Of a stretch of 64,000 nt of DNA, positions 1 through 9,760 are shown piece after piece (positions within the stretch are counted from its first letter, which is position 1; each line of letters starts with the position of its first letter). Position numbers and translations under genes: made by a program. The stretch spans positions 67,813 through 131,812 of the forward strand of contig KV748197.1 in the NCBI GenBank assembly GCA_001692895.1, read 5' to 3'. The notes beneath the pieces were generated by a model. That model saw only the letters and a list, made by a program, of their open reading frames with translations, was not told the DNA's origin and searched no databases. Source of the DNA: Cenococcum geophilum 1.58 (lineage: Eukaryota; Ascomycota; Dothideomycetes; Gloniales; Gloniaceae).

Positions 1-135
1 TCTGCTCACTCCGTTGACAGGCCCAAGCGATTCGGTGGCGAGAAGTATACGCTTCCCCTTCAGCTCGGCCGGAAACACAATCTCTGAGGGTTTTGCTGCT
101 TTTGGCCGGGGAGAGGGCGGGGTTGGGGATGCCAT
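1..135 (-). CDS. Glycosyltransferase family 4 protein, N-terminal 45 residues (partial, runs off left edge)
   Basis: The minus strand reads open from an ATG at 135-133 to the window edge. A short Pro/Ala/Lys-rich leader is followed by KRILLATESLGPVNGVSR. A hydrophobic strand followed by ESLGPVNGVSR is the start of the donor-independent N-terminal Rossmann domain of fungal GT4 glycosyltransferases (GPGTF fold). GT4 enzymes transfer a sugar from a nucleotide-sugar donor; donor and acceptor cannot be told from this fragment. The gene is divergent from the UDP-glucose dehydrogenase at 786, so the two share a promoter. A UDP-glucuronate or related donor is therefore an attractive inference, not a demonstration. 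The ATG was chosen because it is the first in frame and the codon use is normal, with no RIP signature. The family call rests on about 18 residues. Confidence 0.7.
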   Translation of the reverse strand, partial: MASPTPPSPRPKAAKPSEIVFPAELKGKRILLATESLGPVNGVSR

Positions 136-785
136 CTGGTTGCAGTTGAATAAAAATGCACTAACAATAGGTTATTAATATTGTTTAAAGGTCGAACAGG
201 CCGAAATCGGACCCAATGTTCATTTTTATCTTCACAGATAAGCTGGAACTCTATCAGTATCACGCGGCATTCTGTTTCGAGACAAATACAAGAGTTTCGC
301 CCATGATCGTTGTTGGGGTTGGTGTTTCTCTTTGGTCTCCACCCCACGTGTTCCTGCTGTTGGACGATTGGTTGTCTTCGCGTACGACGCATGACATCTT
401 CAGGGTCTCCAACATCTCACCAATCCACCTCGTGCTGCGTTTCAACGTTCGCACTCGACCTTTCCTGCGCGACTCCAGAAAATGGTGATGGCCATTGATA
501 ATACGCGTGACAACTTTCAACGCATTGTGTACCTCGGGTTACTAACCGCGTGCTTGCTTTCGCGCTTCACACTCGGTATTCTGCACCCATCCTTCGAAAA
601 TAAAGACAGGCAAGCGCGCGACAAGCTGGTTCTGGAACCGTGGTCATATTCGCCTTCGGACCTTCCTTATCGTATTTGCATCTTACTTCAAATTCTCGTC
701 ATGGCCGCTGCCGAACATTTTGTCCTTCCACATTTCCGACTCATCGTTCCAAAACCTCCGGCGGCAACTTTACCAGGCTACATCC
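136..785. promoter_or_regulatory. Shared divergent promoter region between GT4 and UDP-glucose dehydrogenase genes
   Basis: About 650 bp separate the two divergent start codons. The sequence is not RIP-mutated and is pyrimidine-rich on the plus strand close to the dehydrogenase start (for example 641-700). Reading frames cross it on both strands, for example one on the plus strand at 482-838, but they overlap each other and resemble no known family. One palindromic CACGTG lies at 345-350. The transcription start sites cannot be placed by eye. A small upstream exon or upstream ORF for the dehydrogenase is possible, because a plus-strand ATG in good context sits at 701 in another frame. Confidence 0.55.
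343..350. promoter_or_regulatory. CACGTG E-box with CCC flank (bHLH factor site)
   Basis: CCCACGTG is read directly. CACGTG is bound by fungal bHLH factors such as Pho4/NUC-1 and Cbf1, and a GG/CC flank favours Pho4-type binding. The site lies about 210 bp upstream of the GT4 start and 435 bp upstream of the dehydrogenase start. Its function is inferred from the motif alone, and a six-base palindrome can occur by chance. Confidence 0.3.
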
Positions 786-2904
786 ATGTACGCAAATATG
801 GATGTGACCAGCTCAAGCGCAAATACTTCAGAGGATAGCGGGGCAGATCTTTCGGTTGGTCGTACATCACCCGACGGGAGCCCACTATTCAATGCTTCTT
901 ATTCCGATTCTGCTATTGAAACACGATTTACCAGCTTATCGGACCTACTTTCATCTGATGATACATCATTCAGTCAGGTCAGACGAAAAAATCTGCCGGA
1001 CATACTTGATCCGACGACTGCAACAGGGGTAGTCATCAAGAACATATGTTTCATCGGAGCCGGTTATGTTGGTAAGTAGTTCGCCAGACGTCTCCACTTC
1101 TGTATTAGTATCATATGAAAGTACCAAACGCTCCTAACAACAAGGTCTTTCTGACTGGGCGTCATTTCCAAGGAGTGCCTACTGCTGCAGTCATTGCGTT
1201 GAAGAATCCCTTTCTCCGCGTTACTGTTATCGATCGCGATGAGTTTCGAATTCGACGGTGGAACTCAGCACATCTTCCAATAAGTGAACCGGAATTAGAC
1301 AACATCGTCCGCCTCGCGAGAGATGGCTCTAAGGCTTGCTCTGTTGGGGCTGTTAAATCATCTCTGGCGCAGAGGATCGGAGCTCGGAGCTCGAAAATCT
1401 CAATACCAGCGAGGGAGCCCAATCTTACTTTTACTACCGCATCATCAAAGAGTATAGCTGAAGCGGACATGATATTCATTTGCGTTAATACCCCGACAAA
1501 GACAACGGGGGTAGGCGCCGGGTGTGCCACCGACATGACAGCCGTGGAAATCGTGGTTAAGGAGATTGCCGTCAATGCCAAGACTGGGGCAATTTTAGTT
1601 GAGAAGAGCACAGTACCGTGCAGGACCGCAAAGCTAGTCCAAGACATTGTGCGTTATGCTCTGACTTCCTCGTCTCATTTCCTCAGAACGGGTCTCGTGA
1701 TCAGTGATCTCCTGCTTGCACGCTGATGGTTTCTTTCCAGCTCGATACCTACAGACCACGAGCGCGTTTTCAAGTGCTTTCTAATCCGGAATTTTTGTCC
1801 GAAGGAACGGCAGTCGAAAACTTGTTGCGTCCAGATCGCGTCATTATTGGTTCGTCCAACACAGTCCCCGGTCGTCGCGCTGCTGCAGCTCTGGCAAAGA
1901 TCTATACAACATGGGTCGATCGCTCGAAGATCCTTGGCACTCACGTTTGGTCTTCTGAGCTCTCCAAACTCGTAGCCAATGCTATGCTAGCGCAAAGGAT
2001 CAGCAGCATCAACTCTATCAGTGCAATCTGCGAGAGCACCGGTGCGGACGTTCACGAGGTGGCTAAGTCGATTGGCCTAGATCCCCGCATCGGATCCCAG
2101 TTTTTGAAAGCTGGACTGGGCTTTGGAGGCTCATGCTTCAGAAAAGATATTGGGAGTCTCGTATATCTAGCTAGATCCTTGGGTTTGCATGAAGTTGGAG
2201 ATTATTGGAACCAGGTGCTACTCATCAACGACCTCCAGCGCAACCGATTTGCCCGGAAAGTCATCTCACGATTAAATGGAACCTTGATCCGCAAGAAAAT
2301 TACTCTGCTCGGGTTTGCATTTAAGAAGAATACAGGCGATACGCGCGAATCAGTGGCTATAGATATTATCAAGGTACTGCTCGAGGAAAGGCCTGCAGAG
2401 ATTGCAATATTCGATCCATGTTGCAGCGTAGCAGCGATTAATAGTGAGCTTGACCGTCTGGGAAACCACGACTCTCTGAGCGTGTACACAGATCCCTACC
2501 AGGCTTGTCTCGACGTAGACGCCATATTGATTATCACAGACTGGGATAATTTCCGTATGGAATCAACAGCGGATCACGGTAACACTAAACGGCCTCAGTC
2601 TTCAATAGATCTAACGTCGTCGACCTCTACAATAATGGCTGACCGTGCGGACCGCTTCTTCAATTTATCAAATGACCAATATCTTCCGGAGCCTCCATGC
2701 CCTTTAGACTGTCCCGAGTGCGCGCACTCATTTCCCGGCTTCAATATAGAAGAACATCTTGAGTGGGCACGGATATCGTACCATATGAAGAAACCAAAGT
2801 TGGTATTTGATGGAAGGAGCGTTCTTGATGCAGTGGAGATGGAGAAACTGGGGATTCGGGTTGAGGCATTGGGGAAGGCAGAGAGAGGCTTCACTCTCTT
2901 CTAA
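786..2904 (+). CDS. UDP-glucose 6-dehydrogenase, three exons (786-1071, 1173-1648, 1741-2904)
   Basis: This enzyme oxidises UDP-glucose to UDP-glucuronate with two NAD+ in the cytosol. Spliced length is 641 residues, against about 490 in animals. Residues 1-85 are a Ser/Thr-rich leader. The NAD-binding Rossmann motif FIGAGYVGVPTAA spans the first splice site. CVNTPTKT is followed by VEKSTVPCRTA, then VLSNPEFLSEGTA. The central helix KLVANAMLAQRISSINS and the catalytic-cysteine loop GFGGSCFRKDI are intact, as is the UDP-binding C-terminal domain (FAFKKNTGDTRES, KKPKLVFDGRSVLD). Intron 1 (1072-1172, phase 1) is GTAAGT...AG. Intron 2 (1649-1740, phase 0) starts GTGCGT and ends TTTCCAG. A C-terminal insertion holds CPLDCPEC, a feature I associate with a fungal paralogue group. 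786 is the first in-frame ATG; the frame is open upstream to 546 without an ATG. A 5' exon cannot be excluded. Confidence 0.93.
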
Positions 2905-3388
2905 ACCTATTCTTTCCACATTCTCCTAGCACCTCATATAGAATCGTTTCTATAGAATTTAGCCTATCAACACAGGCTGAGATTTCAAATCTTCATATAC
3001 ACTAGAACTCAAGTCTAGACTTACTGCACAGCTGTGTGTAAGCTCCCCGCCCTAGAATTATAAATACCGTAATACCGGGAGGTTGAGAAGCCGACCTTTA
3101 ATTGGCAATATAATAAAAATAAAGGAAAATACTATACTGGAATCTGTAAAGGAAGCTATTCCTTTTCTCTTAAAGCCCCTGAGGATAGATATTATAAAAG
3201 CTATAATTAGCTTTCTTTTAACTAAAGCTAGGAAAGACGAAGAAGGTAGATACTTTAGGGAATATAGCACTATATAAACCCCAAGGCACCTAATACTAGA
3301 CTATAGTCTATTTTATATTTTATATTTGATATCTATTATATTATACTACGTACAATACTACGCATGTTGCCTCTAGGCTTGAGAACTA
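2905..3388. other. 3' flank of the dehydrogenase gene and AT-rich spacer
   Basis: The first ~150 bp are probably the dehydrogenase 3' UTR. From about 3050 the sequence becomes AT-rich and RIP-like. Short reading frames occur on both strands over the same stretch (3058-3277) and neither resembles a known protein, so they are not called as genes. This is the boundary between the gene-bearing part and the repeat island. Confidence 0.5.
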
Positions 3389-3969
3389 GATCTTGGCGAT
3401 TATCGCGATTATCGCGAGAGGTGCACCAGATCCCGTGCACGACTCTAAACCAATCAAAATGCATACAATATACGTCTGTGCGGGCTTGCAGAAGGGCTGG
3501 CGTACATAACGCGTCGTGATACACCTCCCTTACCATTTATCCACCGTTGATCTACCTTACCTTCGCCACCTACTTCCCAAGCCATGCCCCTCCCAGCTGA
3601 CACCCGTAACCTAACTGCTGTTCAAAAGCGACTTCTAGAGGAAGACACTACTAGTTAACACTTAGTGATCGCGATTCGCGCGAGTTTAACCCGCAGGATA
3701 ATAATATTGGTAATAACCAGGTAGTAGATAAGGAATATGAGGGAGCTTAGGAGCCTACCTTAACACTGAAAAGCTATTACGAAATTTTGGTGGGGTAGGA
3801 AGATCTAGGTGAGTCCTGTAGAGCTTTTTACTACACCAAAAATTTGTTCCTAACTACCAAAATAGGTAATTAGTATAACTATATAATCGTAATCATAATC
3901 AGCTCTGGTGATTACGTGATAATCGCAATCGCATGGCTGATTATGATTATATAGTTATTACCATCACTG
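3389..3969. mobile_element. Remnant of a hAT-like element (right end at 3969, left end unclear)
   Basis: Read inward from 3969 on the minus strand, the sequence begins CAGTGATGGTAATAACTA. This resembles the ends of the complete hAT element at 60134-63144 (CAGCGCTAGCAATAATTA and CAGCCCTGGCAATAATTA). Just inside lies an inverted repeat, about 3877-3902 against 3934-3957, and CGATTATCGCGATTATCGCG-type subterminal motifs occur at about 3396-3416 and 3921-3932. A short open frame at 3584-3658 starts MPLPADTRNLTAVQKRLLEED, whose QKR..EED pattern is loosely like the start of the hAT protein at 60478. No matching 8-bp duplication was found on the left, so the left end is lost or diverged. Confidence 0.4.
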
Positions 3970-4230
3970 AATTCCACGTTCAGACCTGCAGTTGGATTGA
4001 TTGGCACTGAGAGGCTATGTCTTTGTGCCGCTGGGTACGAATCCAGGAATTTTCGAACGTGTTCCCGAGTGCAAGCACCGGCCACCAGGGCGAAACGGGA
4101 AGGTAACATAGTGAAAAGTGAGAATGGCAAGCCGTCATGCAGACGTTTTACGGCCTGTGGCCATTTTGCCGCTGAACAGTTTCCTCGGCCTATGCAAGTC
4201 TCCTCTGCCCGCCAATGCCAATCGTAGCCA
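3970..4230. other. Short island without RIP signature, no gene recognised
   Basis: These ~260 bp have ordinary base composition, with CA and TG dinucleotides present, unlike the degraded DNA starting at 4231. A plus-strand frame at 3997-4227 is open but matches nothing I recognise and has no clear gene context. It may be single-copy host DNA stranded between repeats. Confidence 0.45.
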
Positions 4231-5949
4231 TATACTACTAAAGTTAGTTTAGTAGATTACCTTAGTTAAGATCTTATAAGTCATTATATTTAACATAGGA
4301 GCCGCTAGTATTAACACTACAATATTAGACTACGCCCTCTTAGGAAGTTCTTACTTCTTACGCACGTTCTCCTTAGGCTTATACTCCTTAAGATTATACT
4401 TTTCCAATTACTCGCTTACCATTAGCCTCTTACTTATCCTTAAGGGCTCGCTTAATAAGTAAGTATAAGGATAAGCTAATTGTGCCGCTGCCTTGTCTAC
4501 GTTTTAAGAGTAAGATTAATACTATAGAGAGAAGAAGTAGCGGCGTGTTTATTACTTATAATTATAATATAGTAATTTAATGTTTAAAGGATTCGCTTTT
4601 TACTAAAACTCTTATTAGTATAAGCCTTTAGCTTTATAATCTTTAGAAACTCTAAGTCTTTTCTATTTATAAGAGAGAGCTATATTATTAAAAGTAAGGT
4701 ATTTATATTAAGCTCTAGCCAATTAAGGCTAAAATTAATGCTTAATAGGGATTAAGGTTATAGCTTAGTAGTATTAGATAAATACCTAGCTTATATTATA
4801 GGCGAAGCATATTAATAAAAGCGGCGTGATTAAGGCTCTTACTATTAACCTCTTAATTATATATACCCTAACTGCAAATTAATTAGGGGCCTCTTATTCT
4901 AGAGTTGGTTCTTATTTATTAATACTTAATTAACTCTATAGTAAAGTTTTAATATCCTTATAGATTTTAGAGTGGAGCTTAACACTTTATATACCTCCTA
5001 CTAGTAACACTACTAATTTAATAGGATTATAGGTTAAGTTTACTAAATATTAGTGTTATAGTAAACACTACCTAAATATTAATTAGTGCTATATTCTTAG
5101 CCAGATAGACGTTAAATTAATAGATAAGGACTTAAGAGAATAGGTAACTAGTATTTAGTAAGGCATTATAAATATTTAAAACTTACCTTATTAGCTTACT
5201 ACGCGGCTTACTAAAAGAGTAGTAAGGGGAGGAAATAATAGTAGAAGGGTATATTAATTAACCTTTAGTAAGAGCTCTACTACTAGTACTCTAGGGGTTA
5301 TAAATTACTTTTACATTAGCTTTATAAGCCTAGTACTAAATTAGTAAACTTCTATACTAGTAAGCTAATTAACGTTATTATTTTTACCTATATTACTAAT
5401 ACGCCGCCTATAAAGTATTAATCACGCAAAGGATCTGAAGGAGTTTTTTACGTATTAGAAGTAGAGTATATTTAGTAATTTTAACTAAAAGGCTAACTTT
5501 AAGGCAGTATACAAAATTGTTTACAATTTAAGATAGGACTTAAAGCTCCTATTAAAGAACTTATATAGGCTAGTATTAAATTAGGTGTTATAAGGCGGCT
5601 ATAAAAGGGGTTAAAAATATAGGTAAATAAACGTTAGATTTAGCTTAAAGGAAGTTTTTAAAATATAGACAATTAGCAGAATATAGGGTATCTCTATTAC
5701 TACTAGCGCCCTTATAGTGGTAGAGACGCCCTATATAAAGGTTTTTTAAGATATAAATAATCTTAACTAGTAAAATATAGGGTATCTATATTACTGCTAG
5801 CGCCTTAATAATAATAAATATACCCTATATATAAGATATTAAAGCCTTTTAACTACTAAAAATTAATCTTCCCTTATACTAAAAACCGTACTAATTATAC
5901 CTACTAGGTCGGAAATACTCTTTTACGCTCTCGCTCTAGCTAATAATCT
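4231..5949. other. RIP-degraded repeat DNA, family not identified
   Basis: The stretch is AT-rich, with CA/TG depletion and TAA/TAG in all frames. I could not identify a coding family. The part next to 5950 probably belongs to the 3' end of the Tc1/mariner-like element whose transposase remnant starts at about 5950 on the minus strand. It also contains the hairpin pair at 5681-5830. Confidence 0.4.
5681..5830. repeat. Two related ~57-bp hairpins 38 bp apart
   Basis: Hairpin 1 (5681-5737) has arms ATATAGGGTATCTCT and AGAGACGCCCTATAT, 13 of 15 paired. Hairpin 2 (5775-5830) has arms starting ATATAGGGTATCTAT and ending TATACCCTATAT. Both loops contain a CTAGCGCC core. The mismatches are transitions of the kind RIP makes, so the two look like copies of one palindrome. 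Function unknown. Confidence 0.6.
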
Positions 5950-6077
5950 TATTTATACTCTAAAGAAGAAAGGCTTTAAAGCTATAGTTAATGCTTTTAG
6001 GGTACTTTACTTAAGAAAACTACTCCTACTAAATAAAAGCTTTTAGCTCTCTAAAAAAACTCTTAAATTAGATTTAA
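5950..6077 (-). pseudogene. Tc1/mariner-type DDE transposase pseudogene, C-terminal part
   Basis: When gypsy element E (6078-20279) is removed, the minus-strand frame of 20280-21179 runs into this segment and continues as LI*EFFLES*K. That is a decayed form of the NPIEEFFAELK motif at the third catalytic acidic residue of fungal Tc1-like DDE transposases. The stops are TAA, as expected if CAA or GAA codons were mutated. The 3' limit of the gene is uncertain. Confidence 0.55.
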
Positions 6078-6280
6078 TGTTAGGACGCTAAGGCCTTAAG
6101 GGTATATAGCAACGTAATAACAGTAGCGGAATACAATAGGTATCTAGTTCTTAATAAAGTAGAACTATTAAACTGAATTCTACTATTCTTAGGTGCGGGG
6201 CAACTACGTTTTATAGGCGCCTTGCCTATACCTCGCCTGCGCTAAGCTAGTTACGGCAAGTACGTCTCTATAGCCTAATA
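6078..6280 (-). repeat. 3' LTR of gypsy element E
   Basis: Paired with 20077-20279 over the full 203 bp, with mainly transition differences. Its outer end adjoins the TTTAA target duplication and its inner end the polypyrimidine run at 6284-6290. Confidence 0.9.
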
Positions 6281-6579
6281 ATTACCCCCCCTTCTTAAGC
6301 GGCTGTCCTTAGCCGGCGCTATTATATAATAGGAGTGTTATTATTATCCTTCGCTAAATAATAAATGTGTAGTATAATATAATATTAGACAATTAGATAA
6401 TATAATAATAGGGTAATAGAACGCTAGGGCCCTATAAAGACCTATAAAGGTAGAAGTCCCCCTAAGGTAGAATACTAAATTTCCCTTTTTATTTTTATTT
6501 AATTTCTTTAACCTATAACTTGCCTTCTTTATAACTTCTAATTAATTATAAATCGTAAGCGTAATGCCGGCGGTTTGCC

Positions 6580-7317
6580 TACTAGCGAGCCTTTTATAAG
6601 TATTTTCTATACTAGCTTATAGCTGTCGCTAATCCTTCTAAATTATTTATAAGGTGCTCCCCTAGCCTTACTTAAACTAATTTACCTTCTCTACGCTAAG
6701 CGCGTAGCTGCCGCTAGGCGGGCTACTTACGGCAAGTAGGCTAACCGTAATTACGGTTACTGCTAATAACTAAATAAGTCATGCTAAGTAGTAAGTCTAT
6801 ATACGTTAGTTTAGGTTCTAATAGCTAACAAGACTAGGTCCCTAAGGCCTTCTATAGCCGCCTAAATAAGCTACTCGCCCTTATTAATAGGGCTAAGCGC
6901 TATTAGGTTACTAGTAGGGATATAGCTAACCTTAATACTTATATTACTACTACCTAGAAGTCCTTTATAAAGGATATTAAGGCCTTAGTATATACTAGCG
7001 CTAAGCACGGTCTTTGCTAGCGCCTAAAGAGCGAAGACCTTCCTTTACTCTAAGTGTAGGAATTATAGGCTATCCGTTATACCCTTAAAGGAATTCTTAA
7101 TATAATTCGTGTTTTAGTACGTATTATAACGCAGGTATTTTACTAGTATAGCGTATACTAATAGTACTTATAGGCTAATATGCCTCCTATTATAAGGGAT
7201 AAGGAGGAGAATAAGGGTAAGGATAATAAGGAGGAGGGAGAGAAGGAGGATAAGGAGGAAGAAAAGGAAGAGAAAGAGGAAGGAGAGGAGGAAAGAAAGG
7301 AGTTAGTAAAACTATAG
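6580..7317 (+). pseudogene. Antisense spliced reading frame near the 3' end of gypsy element E
   Basis: The plus strand, opposite to gag-pol, can be read as one continuous protein in which every stop is TAA or TAG and fits a mutated Gln codon. It includes AAARRATYGK, then a canonical fungal intron at 6791-6837 (GTAAGT, branch-like AGCTAAC, ACTAG), then VPKAFYSRLNKLLALINRAK and onward to an acidic Lys/Glu-rich tail encoded by a ~110-nt purine-only tract (about 7197-7305). The frame closes at a TAG at 7315-7317. The start codon was not found and the upstream limit is approximate. I recognise no family. Its place between pol and the 3' LTR parallels an antisense frame in element B, although the two proteins do not look alike by eye. 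Confidence 0.5.
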
Positions 7318-7319
7318 AT

Positions 7320-7889
7320 TATCTATATTTCTATCAGCGTACTACTATTACTCCACTATTATTCCGTTTTTTCCCTACTAGTAAAGCATAATTCTAGTTA
7401 TAACTTAATTATTTTAGTTCTCCCACCTATTTTCTCTTCTATTTGCCCCTTAGGGTAAAGTAACTATTATATATCTCCTTTACGTTCTTATTAATATCCT
7501 CTACTAGGACCTATTAGTTATATTCTTCTAGCTAGCCTTTTTACTTAACTAGGTACTATAGGATCTAGTTATATCCTTTCCTTCTATATATTTCTTCTAC
7601 CTTATACTAGTCCTTTTAGTCCTTTTAATTATCTAGCTTAATAGGCCCTAGTAATAGGTCTCCAGTAGCGCCCTTATATTATTTATATAGCTTTAGTAAG
7701 CTAATATAAAATATAGGATAGATATAGTAAGACGTAAGTATATATAGCCGGTATACTTACTTTCTAATTAGGTTTACTATACTAAAAGGTTCAATGAAGC
7801 GTGCTATAAGCTTCTTATTTAGCCTTTTCTATTTAAGATTCTTAGTTAATAGTAAAACTAGATCCCCTATATTATATATCTATAGTTAG
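7320..7889 (-). pseudogene. Integrase C-terminus with chromodomain of gypsy element E (continuation)
   Basis: This minus-strand segment continues integrase across the LINE insertion. A degenerate chromodomain can be read (YKVEEIYRRKGYN, then YLVK*KG), matching the usual EVEEIL..R and YLVKWKG motifs of gypsy chromodomains that bind modified histones and guide integration. Chromodomains are typical of the chromovirus clade of Ty3/gypsy elements. Confidence 0.65.
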
Positions 7890-8429
7890 TAATAATAATT
7901 ATAGATAAAGAGAGAGAGGAGCTCTTGCTGCACCCGGCCTAAAAAGACTAAATCCAACTAAAAGAACCCCGAAAATCACCTAGAGAATTCCCCTAAGATG
8001 CATGCATTGCAGGGGAGGTATACGTTAAACAACGGTGGTTCGTACTTGCGCGCGACCGCCAGAACCACGCCTAGTAATGGCCCTCCATAATAAGAATAGG
8101 TAAATACCATACTATAAAGCGGAAACTCCTCTATTAAGAAGGCATCTAATAAAATATAAAGCCTATTAGGCGTGTCTAGTATCTATAATTGCGGGGAAGT
8201 AACTATTAGCTATAACAAACTAATACAGCTAGTAGAATGGCTCCGTTAGTCTAGTAAACCTTAGGCGCCCCTTTAGCAAACCCTTAATTAAATCCTTTAA
8301 CGGCTAAGCAAAATTAAAAATAAATAAAAACCCTTCTAACCGGCAAACCGCACCTAGGCCGCTATAGCTGCGCTTTTATAGCATAGGAAACCTACCTCCC
8401 TTAAGATAATAACTGGGTATATAATTATA

Positions 8430-9760
8430 ATATAACTAAATATAGAAAAAGTAGAGGGGCTTAGGGGATAATTAGAAATAGAAGTTCTTATAAAGATTTA
8501 TAAAGAGGTCTATAATGCTATTATAGTCTAACACCTTAGGAGTGGAGATATTAGAGTTACCCTAAGGGACTAATAGGTAAAGGAGCGAGCCGTAAGGGTA
8601 GGGGATAGGCTAGGTAAACGTATTAGCATAAAGGTGCTCCGTAAAGATTACCTAGTTAAAGTCCTAGTGGTTTCTATAAGCCTTAGGGTAGAAAAGGAAT
8701 ACTAGGCGGATAATATAGTAACTATATATAAAATAGTAAAATAAACGGAACGCCTTATACTAGGTCTTAAGATTACCTAAATTTAATAGCTTTAATAGGA
8801 AAATATAAACTAAGTATATAATAAGAATAATAAGAGGATATAAGGGCCACTAAAGACTTACTAGGGAGATACCAGATAAACGTATAGCTCCCTTATTATT
8901 AGCGCATACACGCTAGAAATGCAAAAACTCTTTATCTAAAAAGAAATAATTATAAATAGCCTTATATATAACATAAGGCTCTATAACTATAGATTACGCC
9001 TAAAATAATGCTATCGCTGCGTATAATGGGGACACACCTAAACCATATGCGTAGTATAGGTGTGCTGCGGCTACTATATAGGCCCCTACAATATAAGACA
9101 CTGCTTAAATTAAGACTAAATAAAATGCGTAAACTGCTACCAAAGTATATATAAGGCGTAGGAGAGAGAAGACTGTATTAAATATAGAAGATAAAAGGTA
9201 AGGGCTTAACAGCTACGGGAATAACTGCACGCTAGGTTATACGAATGGAAACAATAGGCGATAAGCTAGGGGGACGTTAGTGCCTTCCTATTATTTCCTA
9301 CCTTTAACACTAGGGGGCTAGGCTAGCTATCCCAAGCCTTAATAGGCCAGAAGTGACGCCGCGCGATATTACTAGACTAAATAGGGACTTAAGGGTCATA
9401 GGGGATATAAGGGAGAGGACGCCCTATAGGAAGACCCTTATAGACAGCTATAGTAAGCTTAAGACTAGGACAATTAAGAATTAGACTTAACGCGGCAAAT
9501 ATAATATTCGCAGCCAACCTATAAAGGGTATATAGCCGATTAGTAAGATTAGGGGAAGAACCGGAGTTAATAATAGATTTAGACTTAGAAGTGCTAGTAG
9601 GAACATAAAATATAGGAATAGAAAGCTCTATATAAAATAAGTAGCGACTAGGGTGTAGATATAAAAGATAGAAGTTCTAAATATTTTAAAGAAAGTGAAA
9701 ATAGAAGAAGTAAGGAATAAAGGAGAGACGAAGGACCCTTACTGGGGGTCCGCTACCTAT
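8430..9760 (+). pseudogene. LINE ORF1 (nucleic-acid-binding protein with zinc knuckles), degenerate
   Basis: The clearest part is at about 8999-9175, where repeated Cys motifs (CYRCV.WGHT, CCGYYIGPYN, KCVNCYQS) match the three successive zinc knuckles of Tad/I-type LINE ORF1 proteins, which bind the element RNA. Stops are TAA/TAG at Gln-type positions. The N-terminal limit is not clear, so the coordinates are approximate. Confidence 0.55.

Noticed and set aside
60-520. Two overlapping minus-strand frames (60-392 and 260-520)
   Set aside because: The real minus-strand gene is in a different frame (135-1) with a clear GT4 start. These frames lie in the promoter and share no motif with any family.
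482-838. 118-codon plus-strand frame upstream of the dehydrogenase
   Set aside because: It overlaps the leader of the dehydrogenase in another frame, has no recognisable domain, and is probably promoter or 5' UTR sequence. An upstream ORF or exon cannot be fully excluded.
1162-1944. Long minus-strand frames opposite the dehydrogenase exons
   Set aside because: Shadow frames of the coding strand. The plus strand has conserved enzyme motifs and consistent splice sites.
3058-3277. Overlapping open frames on both strands
   Set aside because: Occur on both strands in AT-rich DNA without any recognisable motif.
3997-4227. 76-codon plus-strand frame
   Set aside because: No family resemblance, no splice or promoter support, and it lies in a 260-bp island between repeats.
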